A stretch of 64,000 nucleotides of DNA. Origin: Oscheius onirici. Taxonomy: Eukaryota > Nematoda > Chromadorea > Rhabditida > Rhabditidae. A model generated the notes under the pieces. That model searched no databases. It was not told where the DNA came from and worked only from the letters and a program-made list of their open reading frames with translations. The stretch covers positions 4,712,001-4,776,000 of the forward strand of contig OW051472.1 of NCBI GenBank assembly GCA_932521025.1, given 5' to 3'. The first letter of the stretch is position 1. Each line of letters begins with the position of its first letter. Position numbers and translations under genes: made by a program. Below, one piece after another: positions 16,638-32,356 of the stretch.

Positions 16638-17493
16638 ATGCCTACAGAGTACTGCTCGGGTACAGGTTTTAAACTTTTTGTCAAATTGTTGTACTCCTCT
16701 TTGCAGCGTTCAAACACGATGACGAGAAGTACCAGACGCGTTTCTGCTGCAAAGTAATGCACTGCACGGTAAATTTGTAACTAAAGAGAATGAGAAAAAA
16801 ACATTGCTACAGAAAGCCGTCAAGATTTTGGCTATCACGTTTATCGTCCTGATGTCGCTGAACATTCTCGCCTCATTGGACAATGGACACGCTTTTTCGG
16901 TATGTGGAAAACAATCTGGGTTTAACACTGTCTAACAAGGTGGACTTGTTGAATGTTAAGGGGTTAAGTTTAATTCTCCATACAGTAGTTTATTGGATTT
17001 TCGTGGATCCTAAAAAAACAATTTAAGTTGGTCATATCCGCTCTCTACATCGGTGCTTGTTCCGCAGTCCTGTTCGCAATCTCAAAGAAGACAGCCTGGC
17101 CCATGATCATATTCATCGTCTGGGCAGTAGCCTCCATGATTCTGGCCACAGGTCTTTTGGCCATCACTATCCTTCTCATCTTTGCTCCGTACAACGAGGA
17201 CACTCGCTACCATGTATAAAGTTTTTTTTAGAAAACAAACACAAATAACCAAATTCAGCTTGAGTACTACGATTCTAAGCTCATCCTCGTCGAAGAAAGT
17301 TGTCAGTTTCTGTTTATCACCCAAAGAACCTCGATTTTCAGCTCTTCGTGTTCGTCTGGTTGTTCGGGCAATTTCCTTTGCCATTTCCCTTGTCCTTGAG
17401 TACTTGGTGATCAAACTGGCCAGAAAGTGTTACGGATACTTGAAAGATTACGAAGAGTTCTACAGTGGCTATACGAATGTCGCCGGGGTCTGA
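16638..17493 (+). CDS. Small four-transmembrane protein, nematode DUF-type family
   Basis: Exons 16638-16659, 16707-16768, 16813-16899, 17028-17213, 17259-17298 and 17342-17493 sum to 182 residues. A short cytosolic N-terminus with RFCCKVMHC precedes four hydrophobic segments (for example ILAITFIVLMSLNILA, LVISALYIGACSAVLFAI and MIIFIVWAVASMILATGLLA). The tail is Tyr-rich (YGYLKDYEEFYSGYTNV), as in endosomal sorting signals. The cysteine-rich start followed by four helices resembles the many small nematode membrane proteins of the DUF7027/LAPTM-like group. That assignment rests on layout rather than a diagnostic motif. Another four-helix gene of similar plan is at 45.9-46.8 kb. Confidence 0.75.
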
Positions 17494-17939
17494 TTGTTAT
17501 GGTTCGTTTGTTGACGAGATTGAAAAATATAGAGACAATGAAACCTCCGATTCCTGTTAATAATCTCTTCAATGAATCTCATAGAACGTCCAAGTCGATA
17601 AATATTTTCTTATCATTCCTCGAAACCAGTGCTGATACCTTTCCCCAATCTCCGAAGTCCTGTACTGAAGGAAAAAACACAAGATTGATGTGAAAGCACC
17701 TTATTCTACAGAATTTACAAGTACACATAAATCTTTGTGTGCCGGGGTTCAATGAGCGAGTAGGGCGGCGGAGGGACGATGATGAAGGACCCGTCAACGG
17801 GAAGAGACGTCTATTCTGGAGAAGGAGAGGATGCCGGCATAAGCTCGAAATATTATCAGGACGAGAGAAGAGTACATGGGGGATGGTCTACCCTGTAGAG
17901 AAAGAATCACATTGGCTCGAGAGGAGGGAAGAGACGAAA

Positions 17940-20900
17940 TCACAGCTCGGACGAGTTGCTGGGCTTGGCACGACGGAACAGGGCCAGAATGTCAACATTT
18001 TGGAAGATGAGGAAGACTGTCACGATGACGAACAGCAAAGCGCCGGCTTTTGTCCTGAAAATGTAGTTTATATAGCCATTTCCAAACACCCACCTCGATC
18101 CGGTAAACGGTCGGAAAAAGTCTAAAATGTAGGCTACCAGGAAGAGGAAGATCTTGAGCAGCTCGACGAGAATATTCGCCGCAGAGAGCATCGCCTGATT
18201 GCCCCAGCCTGGTCCACCAAGTCTAACGTCTAGTGTGTGATGAATCGAATTCTCCATTCGGCACATCTGATTCTGGACAGCTTCCACCGTCTCCTCGACA
18301 CTGCGGAAGCGATCCTGATACTGGTAGTCGATCCGGTTGGCAATGTTCTTCTGCTCCTGCTTCAGCGACAAGAACTCGGCCTGATGGAGCTCAATCGTCT
18401 CGTTCATCATCTCCTCGAGCTTTTTGTATTTGAAGCGCTCCTCGTCCAGCGTCCTATTGAGATCGGCCAACTCGTTTTGGAAACTCATCTAAAAGATTTC
18501 AAATTATAAAAGAGAAGAAAACAGGAACGCACTGTCAACTTGTCACACTTCGAGTCCATCTTCTGCATATCTTGGCGAAGTTTTCGAATCTCTTCCAGCA
18601 GTTCCTCGTTCACAGTCGAATTGCCAGAGTTCGGAGGGATGACCTCAATGTGATGGTCCAGCGGCGCATAGGGAACATCGTGCTGAAATTACATAATTTC
18701 CGTTGAACGACTTGATAAACGACCGACCAGATAGGGTTTTTTATAATCTGGGTACAGCTGTTTTCTGGCAATCATTGAGGGGGAAGAGACTTTTTAGGTG
18801 TTGTTCGGTGAACTGACTGCCTGCTAGATAGGAGTCACGAGTTACAATAGGCCAAAACAAGGGTTGGCAGACTGTTTTTGAATCAGTTTGAAAGAATGAT
18901 AGTCAGTCTGATTCTGTCTAGAGTTTCCAAAAACTAACCGCAGGTACTGAATATCGCTTATCAACTCTTCGATTCGGAGTTGACGTCATCAGAGGCTCTT
19001 CCAGCTCCATTTTCATTCCGTACGGCAGAGTCGAAGACTTTGTTTTAGCCGAAACTCCACTGAAATTAATTGGTATAATAATTGAAGAAGAATTAGACAA
19101 ACCTCGTGCTGCCGTGCTCCGAATTGGCGTAGAAGACTGAATTGGCGACGCGTGAATCATCAGCACCGTCTGCAAGAAAGGACACTTAGGATGGCGGAGA
19201 GAGGCTACGCTTGAGCTAATACTCGTGTGAGTCAGAGACAGACAGAAAGCATGAATATTCTCTCGCCCTGGAGAGTCAAACATTTGCATAAATGTGATGT
19301 CAGGGGATCGAAAGATGTACAACTTTTTTGATTCTCAGAAGGTATATTTAGACCGTACGATACCTGTACGCTTGAATAACCAACTAGTGGCTCTCAAGAT
19401 CAACCAGAGCCCGATAACTTCAAACTGTTAAAAACCTGATTCGAATTTTATTGATTACATACTCTTCGGATGTGATCCGGTCATGCGAAATGCATCGATA
19501 GCCGAATAAACAATTTTAAACAGCTATTTTAAAATTACCCAGACTGTTAGATCTAAAATCTAGATACTCTTGATAACTGGCTTGCCCTTTAGTCAGTTGT
19601 ATCAAGGATCAGTGACTCTATTTCAGTTGTACCGCTGGAGAAGTCAATTCTTTCGTTCCCACTGTTTTCTGGTTACTGTAAATCTTCTGATCTGATCGCA
19701 CAAAAAGCGATAGGCTGGAAAAGTTTAGTCTCTTCCGGCGCGGTCGTATCATCTCGGTACACCTTGACTCAACTGTTAATCCGCTCTGCCAAACATTTAA
19801 GGCTTGGGTCGAGTGTGCCAGAAACAGTTCTCAAGTTTGTTCTCTCTCTACCCGATGCTCAAAGTTCTGATCCTTTTGGCTTTTTTGGGCAGCCCCGTTT
19901 TGGGAACCTCTTGCTATACTGGTCAGTTTCAAACCAACGTTAAACCTGCAGTAACCTTCAAACTACAACTACGGTAATTTTTTAGGGACCATCGAGAATG
20001 ACCCCTTCAATCCAAGTAAACTGTCTCAGAATACCAACTGCAATTCAAAATACTGTACCATTGAGAATGAATACCCTGGACCGAAGGTCAAGACTATCTA
20101 CCAGTGCGGTGACTGGATCGGAAACGGAAACTATGGCTGTAATGTAAGAAGAACAATCAATTCAAAATACAGTACCCAATTTCAGGGAACCTACACTGAT
20201 CGTCAGTTCACTGGAACAGTCGGACAGATTACCAAGACCTGCTGCAAGGGAAACTATTGTAACTCTTCCGGACTCTCTGGTTCCTTCATTGGAGTGATCT
20301 TTTCGGTTTTTGCCATACTTTTTGCCAAAATCTGTTAAATAAACTCATGCGTTCTTATCAGGATTATTGTCGACTCATCGACTGCTTTCAAACCGTAGTC
20401 ACTATCAGAGCCTTCTAGACATGATCGTCTCTCAATTTCTCTTCGCAATTTTCCTTACTTCTTCCGCTAGTTTGAATTGTTATGTTGGCTATAAAATCTA
20501 CGAAAAAGGCGATAATACCTACTTGACAAAAGATACGGAGATAACCATAAACTGTGCCAGATCGGACTATTGTCAAAAGTAGGTTTAGACAGTTACAGAA
20601 AGAGTCTATTTCCCAGAGCCGTACTAGAAATGAGCAATAATACCAAAAGAGTCAACTTTGGCTGCGGAAACGTGCTTTATAATGAACAACAGTGCACTGT
20701 TTGTTTGTTTTTCGGGGGTTTCTTATTTTGGAATTTCAGAAGAACGGGGAAATGGCAGCCTACAAGGACGGCATCACAACTACCCATGTATATTGTTGCA
20801 ACAAGGATCTCTGCAACAGATCCTCCACTTTTTATCTTTTCGCACTTTTTGTTCTGCCTCTCACTCATTTTCTGTTATAAAAAACTTACTTGATTCACTG

Positions 20901-22978
20901 ACGTTGTCGGCTGATCCGAAGGTGGCTTTCTTGACTTTGTGAGCGAGTTCCATCGGAGCCAAGATGACCTGCTCCGTGTAGCCTTTCAGATTAGCGCCGG
21001 TTCTTCTGAAAAAGACATTTTTGAAGTCAGGAGATAGAATCGATTGGTTTAGACACTACAGACAGCTTGGGATTCCCCAGCTGCTGTGAAGATAAGGAGT
21101 GTAGGGACAAGGTTTATAGGTCTTCGTAAACAATTTGAATGTAGACTAACTGTGATATCGATAATCCGACATACTTTTACTGTTTTAGGTAGAAAATAAT
21201 ATAAAGACTCACTTAATTCCCTGTCCAACGGAAGAGATGACGTTCGTTCGACTACTGTCCAGTCCAGTACCATTCTCCAGCTCAGCAAGCCTGTTCTCGT
21301 AGGTGGCTAGCTTTTTCTGAAAGTTAGGGAATTAGAGTTGAAACAGAACACATTCTGTCTGCCAGTATTTAAAATTTACCATGTCACAAAAGATACAGGA
21401 GCAATTTGCCTCATTGCTGACATTTCGAGGCGATGGCATTAGTGGGACTGTTTCGCGGAAAGATAATGACTCGGACCATGCCACCGGTCTCTCATCCCGC
21501 CCCCTCAGCTTATTTCATAAACAAACTCAGTCTCTAAAAGCGGCGTGTCTGTACTGTCTGACTCATAGCTCAGATTTCATAACAGTTTACAAAAATCTAA
21601 ACGGAAGTGGGCAGAGATGGATTGATGGCTCACAGGCAGCCCTGCCATAAAAATCTTTTTTCTCGCACCCCGACAGAGCTATTAGGTCCTCTTTTCCGTT
21701 CTCTCTCTGATAAGCTTTCTTTTCTGTCAGCAGTTTTTTTGGAGAAAAGGACGAGACGATCTGGACCAATAGTACAGACCAGACAGTAGGCGTTAGGGGG
21801 AGATAGGACTCACGTGAAATACTAAAGGATGGTTCACAACAAGTGTCTGACAAGATAATTTTAACTAGGGAAATGTGGACTTTATGGATGTCTCCACTTT
21901 TTCTACAGACTGAGGATTTTGAGAGCTGCATGCATTTGAATATAATACTCATGAATTCTCACTCAATTGTTTCACTGCATTTCTACGCAAAAGGAAACAG
22001 AAAAGTGACTAGAAATGTTCTTTTGATCCATTATTTGGGGAAAAACCGACAAAATATTTTTCTAATGATAGTTATTCTTCCAATTGGAGTTTACTAACTG
22101 TGCTAGCGGTGCAGACTGCTGTCTAGACAAACAAAAAATCAGTCTGAACTGCAAAAAATCTAGACAGCTTGCAGCTGGAGCCAAGTACAAACCTTACGGA
22201 ATTATCTGATCAAGAAGAGAGCAGTTTTCCCTCACTAGAAGAACCAAATTCAAACAGTTGTACTTTGGAACTTTCAGTAATGTTCAAATATTCTTCATTG
22301 TAAGAGAAACTTACAGTTCTTTGACCTTTTGTGTGTCCCAATTCTCGAAATAATAGAAGAAGAAATAATAAAAGGACCAACCTGTAGATGATCGGTGTCG
22401 TGCGAGTGTCTCTTGTTCTTCTTCTCAAAATGTTGCCTAATTCGGGCCATCTGTGGATTGTCGGCTCCGCGTTGCTGCTCGGCCTCCTTGCTCAGAGTGA
22501 GGAATTCTTCCACGTCGCCTTCACGCTGCAGATTGATGTGTTTGAGCTTCTCCTTCACGGTATCCATCTTGGCGACCAGTTTTGCGCGTTCGCGTTCCTC
22601 TCCGCCCGGCGAGGAGCCATCGTCCGACGATCGGATACTACTTCCGTCTGTCGTGTGTTGTAACTGAAAAGAGACTTCGTTTGGATGGAGCTGATGATGT
22701 ACCGAAACTATGAAAAGGATCCGCTGCCAAAAATCATTGGCCATGGGGGAAGACAGGGAGGGGCGCCGCGCCTATATAGACAATGACAATTATGGGGCCT
22801 GGCTGGCAGAGTGTAATAAGCAAATTTTTCTATGGGTTTTCAGTGAATCAGTCAATATAGAATAGGTGGAAGGGGCAGGGAGAAAAGAAATGGGACTCAC
22901 GTCTTGGATAAACTGCGATTGTGATGTCCTCATCACGTCATGGTAGGGCGGAGCGGAGATCTGTCGTCTGTAAAGCAT
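17940..22978 (-). CDS. TMCC family protein (transmembrane and coiled-coil domain)
   Basis: Exons 22978-22901, 22663-22382, 21316-21213, 21005-20890, 19169-19103, 19059-18939, 18682-18533, 18488-18094 and 18054-17940 sum to 475 residues. Family features are a first coiled coil (MDTVKEKLKHINLQREGDVE; RIRQHFEKKNKR), the GSADN motif (KKATFGSADNV), a second coiled coil (NELADLNRTLDEERFKYKK), and two close hydrophobic helices at the C-terminus. TMCC proteins are endoplasmic reticulum membrane proteins that bind ribosomes and affect ER organisation. The start at 22978 is the first ATG of the most upstream exon seen; an alternative ATG at 22744 would give a different short N-terminus. The intron 19170-20889 holds two Ly6 genes on the other strand. 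Confidence 0.88.
19855..20338 (+). CDS. Ly6/uPAR-like GPI-type protein A (nested)
   Basis: Exons 19855-19921, 19986-20143 and 20186-20338 give 125 residues. A signal peptide (MLKVLILLAFLGSPVLG) is followed by a cysteine-rich domain starting SCYTG and ending CCKGNYCN, the Ly6 signature. A hydrophobic tail (FIGVIFSVFAILFAKIC) serves as GPI-attachment signal. The gene lies entirely in a TMCC intron on the opposite strand. The stop codon overlaps the start of a polyadenylation signal (ttaaataaa). In nematodes Ly6 proteins act at the neuronal surface, for example with receptors and channels; the partner here is unknown. Confidence 0.88.
20421..20880 (+). CDS. Ly6/uPAR-like GPI-type protein B (nested)
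   Basis: Exons 20421-20578, 20617-20698 and 20740-20880 give 126 residues. The protein has a signal peptide (MIVSQFLFAIFLTSSASL), the start NCYVGYKIY, the Ly6 end motif VYCCNKDLCNRSS and a hydrophobic tail (FYLFALFVLPLTHFLL). The exon layout matches the Ly6 gene just upstream, so the two are a tandem duplicate. Only 82 bp separates the stop of copy A from this ATG, compatible with an operon. The stop lies about 10 bp from a TMCC exon on the other strand, so its 3' end must overlap that gene. Confidence 0.88.
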
Positions 22979-24735
22979 CTCGTCTTCTTTGGTTGGAGGG
23001 TCAAAACAATGCACACACACTGCCAGGCCTTTTGTGTTGATAAGAGAGACGGCCCCAGGAACGATAGGGACTGGCTGGAAGAGGGGAAGACTCTGATCGG
23101 GTAGAAGCCAGTAACCACAGATACAGTCGCAGTAGAGCAAGCAAAAGTCGAATATTTTGATTTTTTTTCTAGGTTTTTTATTATCCTTTTTTATTGAGGC
23201 GTTTTGCAAAAACTTTGGGAGCTTTCTAAAAATCTTTGAAACGCTTTCAGTTTCGACAAGTTGTGGACTTTGTTCCCGAAAAAGAACTCTGATTTGGAGA
23301 AGGAAATATGAGCGAAAGTGATAAACTTCCGGACGTTGTCCCGCCACGCGACAGAGATCTGTTTTAATAAATCTCAGGTTTCCCGTGCTCACGTTTTCCA
23401 TCGAGTTTAAATTGCTTCTAATAAGATCAGTGATCAAACTTTTTTTGTTTTATTGCCATGTTCTATCGAAGTTGCACACCGACTAGAGATTGATCAAAAA
23501 TCGCTCGACCCTTTTGCGAAAGTGTTCGGCAGAGTGATAAGGGTGTTGTCCAGAGCCATCAATTTGCGGGGAGCCCGGTCTATCTTTTTGTCTTAGGTAC
23601 AACGTCCAATTTTTATGAAATTTGTCGCGACAATTTTCGAAGATGAACCTTTCCCATGTTTGACTCATGGACTTGATAAGGAAGAAGGACAAGAGCCTTT
23701 TCCCTTTTTAAAAATTGAGAAGAACCTTGTCGAACACTCGATACTCTCTTTGGACTGTGTGTGTACCACATGACATACTTTTGGTGATAGAAATCAAAAA
23801 TGCCAATCGAAAAGAAAAAAAACTACAGTAATCTTACCCCGCTAGAGCGACCATCTTGTTTCCAGACAGATTTAGTGTAGACGGCGAATAGAACAACCAA
23901 AATATGACAATGAGTGATAGAACCCTTGTCTCTCTTAAAAGGAAGACGGTCAACTGATAAAAGATTAGGAAATAGCTTAAGCTTCTCTCTCGGAAATGGA
24001 TGACAATTCACCGGTGCTAAACAGGCTGCGGGAGATCAATTTTTTTTTATTCCTTTTTAGACTTCCAAGAGGAGCTAGTTTTTCAAAGAAAAATGTATAT
24101 CTGAGGCTTATTTGCATCGATACGGAAAAGGTCAGAGGGTCCCGGGTCCAAGATAATTGACCCAATTTCAGAGATGGCGAGGGTGGTGGACTAATTGGTT
24201 TGTCTCCAAGCTTTTCGATTGGAAGGCGTGAATTCTCAGACAGATTTGTGTTCAAGAGAATGTAGTCTCTTGGTGCTTTGACTGGACTGAACGGTTCTAC
24301 GTTCAAGGCTGTTTTTTTCTATAAATTCTTGTTGTCGTAAAAATACTATTGGACGAAAAAAAAGAGTCAGTGTTTCTTAAATTCGGAGAATATATTCAGT
24401 GTGTTTCTCGTACCAGGCCATGGCAATTCCTTTTACCCGTTTTTTTCCACAAAATAATAACAAAACTCACGCTGAGACCGGAGGCGACAGCTTTTACGAG
24501 AGTTGAAAATGAGGACAACAAGAGGTTGAAAGTGAGAAGCGAGAAACCTGAACAAATCAATATTTGGGAAGAAAAACAGCTGGAAAACAGAGGTATTTCA
24601 GAGACAGAAACAGTGTGATGAAAAGGGATATAATATTGGAAATATTTTAATAGAAACTATTGATAAAATGTACACAGACTAGTCGGTATGAGAAAGCACC
24701 GAAACCCCGTATCCAGAACAATTTTACAGACGAAA
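22979..24735. other. Intergenic between TMCC and GPR107 genes, no gene seen
   Basis: About 1.75 kb. Reading upstream of the TMCC start, the frame stays open and could extend the first exon (PPTKEDEMLYRR), so additional TMCC 5' exons may lie here. Otherwise only scattered short open frames. Confidence 0.4.
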
Positions 24736-28853
<4,118 letters not shown>

Positions 28854-30376
28854 CGTCCCTTTGAGATCTGAAGACAACTTTTACAAAAACTTGAAATTAC
28901 TTTGAGAAATCAAAATTGTTACAATAAAAAATCTAAAAAGGATTCATAGTTTTCACACTACAATTAACGAGCATTTTGAACAGGGGACCACAAAAAAACT
29001 CAAAATTCTGTCATAAGCCAGCAGTCTACAGCAGTTTGTGTAGCCTGTGTTTTGGCAGCAGACTATCAGTAAGCTTCTCTTGGTAGTTCTGTATTGGAAA
29101 TACAAACTCCCTTCGACGCAAACTCTCCTCCAAAAAAATATGGCAAAACTTGACATGTTATCTTAGTCTCGACAACTGCGGACACCTCTTCGGACAGACA
29201 GACACATATTTGTGCTGTAGTAAAAGAAGATGTCAGTTCTAGACCAAAAGGTTGGTTACTAAGCCAATCAGTCAGACGACTGAACGACAGCAGTGTAAAC
29301 AAACAGTATTGGGAGCTAAACGTGGATTTCACAAGTGGAATTGCGAAATGCCGAGATATTTGGAAGGAAATTGAAGAATCTGTGCGAAAAGATCATTCCC
29401 GGGTCCCATTAAGAACAAGGAGAAAATAACAAAAACTCAAGGACGTCCTTCCGCCGTTCACAACACAGCTGTGCGTAAACAGCGCGCCAAAACAGATGGC
29501 TAATAGAAATGTCATTGTTTTTAAAAATGATGTTGGTACCAATGAAATTGTTTGTCAAAACAAACCGCTTTTGAACAGACTGTTCCTTCCGAAAAGCGGG
29601 TCTGGACACCAAGAAACCGCTTCTTGGGGTTATTTGATCAGAATGCAATATACGGGAAATCTACCACAGAATTTTAGGAATGTTCTCGACATCAAGGATT
29701 TTGCGGTTTCGAGCCGGGCTACACGACGAGGTTTGAATTTTAAAGATTTGAGCTGGAGAGTTATTCAGTGATTTTTCAGTATCTGAGAGTTTTCGGCTGG
29801 TACCGAGATATCTGATGTGTCAGTACTGCTTAAAAGGGCATGTGTATGTAAAGAATAACCTGCTAGACTCTAATTGTCTTTGTTACCATTATAAAAAAAC
29901 TCTGTAGATTTTTCTCACAGGACATATAGATTGGCTGTGACTTCTCTCTCACCGAAAGTTTCTATAAAAACTGACTAATGAACCTTCCAGCTGTTTCATT
30001 TGGGTTGTTCATTTGGACTGTTCCCATCCAGGAAGAACATACTCGTTTTGTTCAGTCAAGTCTCATAACTCCGCAAATGGTACCGGGACAGTAGACGGGT
30101 CCTGGTTTCAACAAAACCGAACCGTCTATTAATTTAATCTGATTGCTTGCACTGCCTTGATTGGCAATACCAAACTACAGATGCTCGTGGGCACTCCTAT
30201 AGTATCTGTTCCTTTAGAAAAGCAAAAAAGGGCAAAATTACAATGTTCCCTTTAACTTGTCAAATTTCTGACAAGAAATATCCTGTCGAAATTAAAGTCA
30301 ACAAGGGAAGAAAAGTTCGCTTTTAGAACACTCTGGCCTCGTGTATCGTCAAAGGAACTTCGCTCCGACTTCTTCT
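28854..30376. other. Divergent intergenic region, no gene seen
   Basis: About 1.5 kb between the gpr107 start (minus) and the next + gene, so it probably contains promoters for both. A cttcag site 14 bases before the gpr107 ATG could be a trans-splice acceptor. Short open frames at 29.1-29.8 kb on both strands lack splice-compatible partners. Confidence 0.4.
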
Positions 30377-31497
30377 ATGGACGCCTTCCTTTCTTCCCAG
30401 AATAGCCGTAAGTTTTTACTTTTTCACTTTAAAAAATGATATTTTTCCAGTATTCGCTTCGCCGTCCCCGAACACGAACGCCGCAATGAACGATCTGTTC
30501 GACGAATATCTTGGTCAGCCGGAGAGTCCCTCCAAGCCCGTCAACCAGAACCTCGACATTCCAGATGGAGGTTAACTTTGTTTTTATTTAATCGAATCTT
30601 TTCTTTTAGATTTCTCAAAGGTGAAAGAGAACGTTCCTGGGCTCAATGAGACTGTGGCCAATCCGACTACTACGGAGACTCCTCCTCCTCAAGATCCTCA
30701 GCCCAGCTCGCTTGAGACAACCGTGACCCCTAGCGCCTTGTCGGCTCAGCAGCCTCAAGCTGCCAGCTCCTATGGTCATCTCTACGATCCTTCCACCATG
30801 ATGAACTACTCTGTCCAGCAGGGTCAGCAGCAGTATCCGCATTACCAAATGCCTATGTCTTCTCACATGATGATGATGAATCCCTACCAGCAGGAACAGG
30901 GCAGCTACTATCCGCCTCCGGAGCAATACTGTAAGCGTTTTGGTCTCTATCAACTGTCATCTTTCAGACGACTTTGGCTGGCCTCAACACATGATGTCTC
31001 CTGCTCACATGGGCTACTACCCGCCGCAATACCATGCTGGTGCCTCTCCATACGCTCGTCCTGCTCGTGGACGCGGTTCGCGTGGTGGTGGAACGTTCGG
31101 TCCCAAGCCGAGAAGAGCTCGTGGACGCAAAGCCGCCAACGGAGGTGACCGTCCTGCTCCCAATACTGCCGGAACTGCTTCTGTTACTTCGACACCTGCT
31201 CCCTACCAGATGCAATACAATATTTACCACGAAATGCCCGAGGCTCAAGCCTATCTTCACAATGTGCACATTTCGCCGAGGCACAACTTCATGGACATCA
31301 ACATTGATGGTATGGGAACGAGTCTTGACGGTAAGAGTTTTTTTCAAATACTTTATAAACATCTAGTTTTAGGCACAAGCTCTACGGATCTTAAGTCGCT
31401 GGCTTACAGCCAAGTCACTCCAAATCACGCTCAAATGATACAGGCCGCTCCAAGTCACGTCCAGATGATGCAGCAACAGCCTCCCAAAGAGCACTGA
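30377..31497 (+). CDS. Pro/Gln/Met-rich nuclear-type protein with an RG-rich basic patch, unrecognised
   Basis: Exons 30377-30407, 30451-30570, 30610-30930, 30968-31330 and 31373-31497 give 319 residues; every junction is phase 1. The N-terminus is acidic (AAMNDLFDEYLGQPES). The centre is Gln/Tyr/Met-rich (YSVQQGQQQYPHYQMPMSSH). A basic AT-hook/RGG-like patch follows (ARGRGSRGGGTFGPKPRRAR), then a Met/Gln-rich tail with a repeated HAQM/HVQM motif. There is no signal peptide or membrane segment. Composition suggests an intrinsically disordered nucleic-acid-binding or transcription-associated protein; the function is inferred only from composition. A polyadenylation signal AATAAA lies near 31564. 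Confidence 0.75.
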
Positions 31498-31918
31498 ATT
31501 TTCTCCGTCTGTTTTCCCACATCCATTGATACTATTCTTCTTTTCTGGCTCTTTTTTTCGCCTCAATAAACTGTTCCCTATGCAAGCGCCCTTTCCCATC
31601 ATCATTTAATTTGGTTTTTGATGTATATACCTTTCTCTTTGACTCGACAAACGGAACTCTTATACAATCTGGCTCCTCAAACCTCCTCTCACGTTAGTTT
31701 GACTCTCGACTCTCTATCAGCTGTTACGGTGTAGTGTTTATGACCAGATGAACAAAGATGAAAGACCACCGAAGGTCGATCCCAACAAGCTTCAATGTGG
31801 TCAGGTTACTTGGACTGATTGACTCCTTGGCGATAGCATCTCCGCAATGGTAAACACTGTTGACCGCGATTTAAAAACTGTTAGGGAACATCGTATTTGA
31901 TCTGCCTGTTATTCTTGA
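31498..31918. other. Intergenic, no gene seen
   Basis: About 420 bp containing the 3' UTR of the previous gene and no further recognisable element before the inverted-repeat arm. Confidence 0.5.
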
Positions 31919-32106
31919 CTGGGAAAAGCGGTGATGAGGAGACATGATTGTCCGAATGAGGGACGGGACTGGGAACTGGGGTTTTATACTCTTCCAAACT
32001 GGGGTTGTTCTCTTACGAAACTTGGAGTTTCGAATATAGTTTCGAAGCTCAGGGGTGGCGCCGGAAGATCAACACCAGGTGGTCACAAAGAGGGAATAGA
32101 ACTTTT
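31919..32106 (-). repeat. Left arm of inverted duplication: orphan copy of the RS-gene promoter and start
   Basis: Read on the minus strand this segment is almost identical to 33885-34083. It includes the CGAAACT motifs, the TATA box and the first codons of the RS-rich gene. The ATG is at 31945 and reads MSPHHRFSQ before leaving homology, then stops after 22 codons. A 10-bp block present in the right arm (gctatgacgt) is missing here. The near identity suggests a recent duplication. It could still act as a promoter pointing away from the trpv gene. Confidence 0.88.
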
Positions 32107-32356
32107 TGTGTGACTTTTGATCAAGAGAATAGTTAAAACACTTACCAAATTAACTCTGAAACAGATATTTTAACAGTGAACGAATTAGTGTGCCTCTAGA
32201 CAAAATCGAATAGTCTTCTATCTTTAACCCTACACTAAAAAGAAAGAGTGAACCGATCATTCTAAAATAATTTGATGAGCGATTCCAATTAGCAGCTAGG
32301 ATTAAGAAGCAATCGTTGAGGTAAGACGCTGATTCCACTAGACCACGTCTCATTTC

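Noticed and set aside
29066-29771. Small genes in the 28.9-30.3 kb intergenic region
   Set aside because: The open frames lack splice partners, leaders or recognisable motifs.
32285-32352. tRNA-like sequence on the minus strand just before the trpv start
   Set aside because: An A-box-like TGGTCTAGTGG is present but no B box, so I did not annotate it.
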